From positions 1,059,001 through 1,123,000 of the forward strand of contig NZ_CP032548.1 of assembly GCF_003867015.1 (NCBI RefSeq): a DNA stretch of 64,000 bases, written 5' to 3'. Shown here piece after piece: positions 63,679 to 64,000 of the stretch (within the stretch, counting starts at the first letter, position 1; every line of letters starts with the position of its first letter). Source of the DNA: Tenacibaculum singaporense (GTDB lineage: Bacteria; Bacteroidota; Bacteroidia; Flavobacteriales; Flavobacteriaceae). The position numbers and the translations under genes are program-made. A model generated the notes under the pieces. The model worked only from the letters and a program-made list of their open reading frames with translations. It was not told the DNA's origin and did not search any database.

Positions 63679-64000
63679 TTAACCTAAGTAAGTCATTAAA
63701 ATCTTACTACGAGATGTGTGTTTTAATCTTCTGATGGCTTTTTCTTTGATTTGACGTACACGTTCACGAGTTAAATCAAATGTTTCACCTATTTCTTCTA
63801 AAGTCATTGGTTGGTGCTCTCCTAAACCAAAGTATAATTTTACAACATCAGCCTCACGTGGAGTTAATGTTTCTAGTGCACGATTAATTTCAATACGTAA
63901 AGATTCGTGTAATAATGTTTTGTCAGGGTTTGGTGATTCACCTGAGTTTAATACATCATATAAATTAGAATCTTCACCCTCAATTAAAGGAGCATCCATT
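63679..64000 (-). CDS. rpoD: RNA polymerase primary sigma factor, C-terminal part
   Basis: 106 residues to the stop; the gene continues past the window end. Contains the end of region 3 and the region-4 helix-turn-helix MTLEEIGETFDLTRERVRQIKEKAIRRLKH, ending KILMTYLG, which is typical of the housekeeping sigma of Flavobacteriaceae (SigA/RpoD). This factor recognises the TTG / TAnnTTTG promoters found throughout the window. Confidence 0.95.
   Translation of the reverse strand, partial: MDAPLIEGEDSNLYDVLNSGESPNPDKTLLHESLRIEINRALETLTPREADVVKLYFGLGEHQPMTLEEIGETFDLTRERVRQIKEKAIRRLKHTSRSKILMTYLG

Overview
The window comes from a low-GC marine member of the Bacteroidota, most likely Flavobacteriaceae (Tenacibaculum- or Polaribacter-like). 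This rests on strongly A/T-biased codon use, the flavobacterial -7 promoter box TAnnTTTG in front of many genes, meso-diaminopimelate-type MurE, many short SCxx lipoprotein signals, and gene neighbourhoods typical of that family. No intergenic stretch exceeds about 300 bp.

Layout. 1-2640: end of an RND drug-efflux operon (permease tail, outer-membrane factor, TetR regulator). 2739-8944: mixed housekeeping genes (nuclease, thioesterase, dipeptide-type permease, MscS channel, queuosine-precursor transporter, fabD, two small proteins). 8961-14037: DegT-type aminotransferase, a large hybrid histidine kinase and a convergent NtrC-type regulator. 14151-21989: two tandem PepSY-like exported proteins, a penicillin-acylase-family enzyme, and a set with nitroreductase, aldehyde dehydrogenase and AlkB-type alkane monooxygenase. 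22021-39419: engB, an alpha/beta hydrolase and the complete division and cell-wall (dcw) cluster mraZ-rsmH-ftsL-ftsI-murE-mraY-[four-helix-bundle gene]-murD-ftsW-murG-murC-ftsQ-ftsA-ftsZ, with MraZ-type operator repeats in front. 39490-40975: YqeY-like gene, tRNA-Arg(TCG), and an MtfA-like (M90) metallopeptidase.

40970-52336 is the most unusual part: about 11.4 kb, all on the minus strand, between two 110-bp direct repeats of the 3' end of the MtfA-like gene. It encodes a propeller-type sensor kinase, a LytTR response regulator and seven exported proteins or lipoproteins. Four transcription starts in it, including that of the regulator gene, share a tandem operator (half-sites 20 bp apart) placed 28-29 bp upstream of a -7 box. 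I read this as a self-contained, auto-regulated, cell-surface or secretome regulon that was inserted as a block.

52463-61911: DUF2892 protein, RND/MFP/TolC efflux operon, cytochrome bd oxidase (cydAB), thioredoxin and a Crp/Fnr-type regulator. The palindrome TGTAACTTAAGTTACA lies upstream of thioredoxin-cydAB, in variant form upstream of the TolC operon at the same distance from the -7 box, and upstream of the MtfA-like gene on the far side of the island. These genes therefore look like one Crp/Fnr regulon split by the island. 62054-64000: CBS-domain protein, an unlisted 50-residue double-glycine-leader peptide (bacteriocin or RiPP-like), rpe and the C-terminal part of the primary sigma factor.
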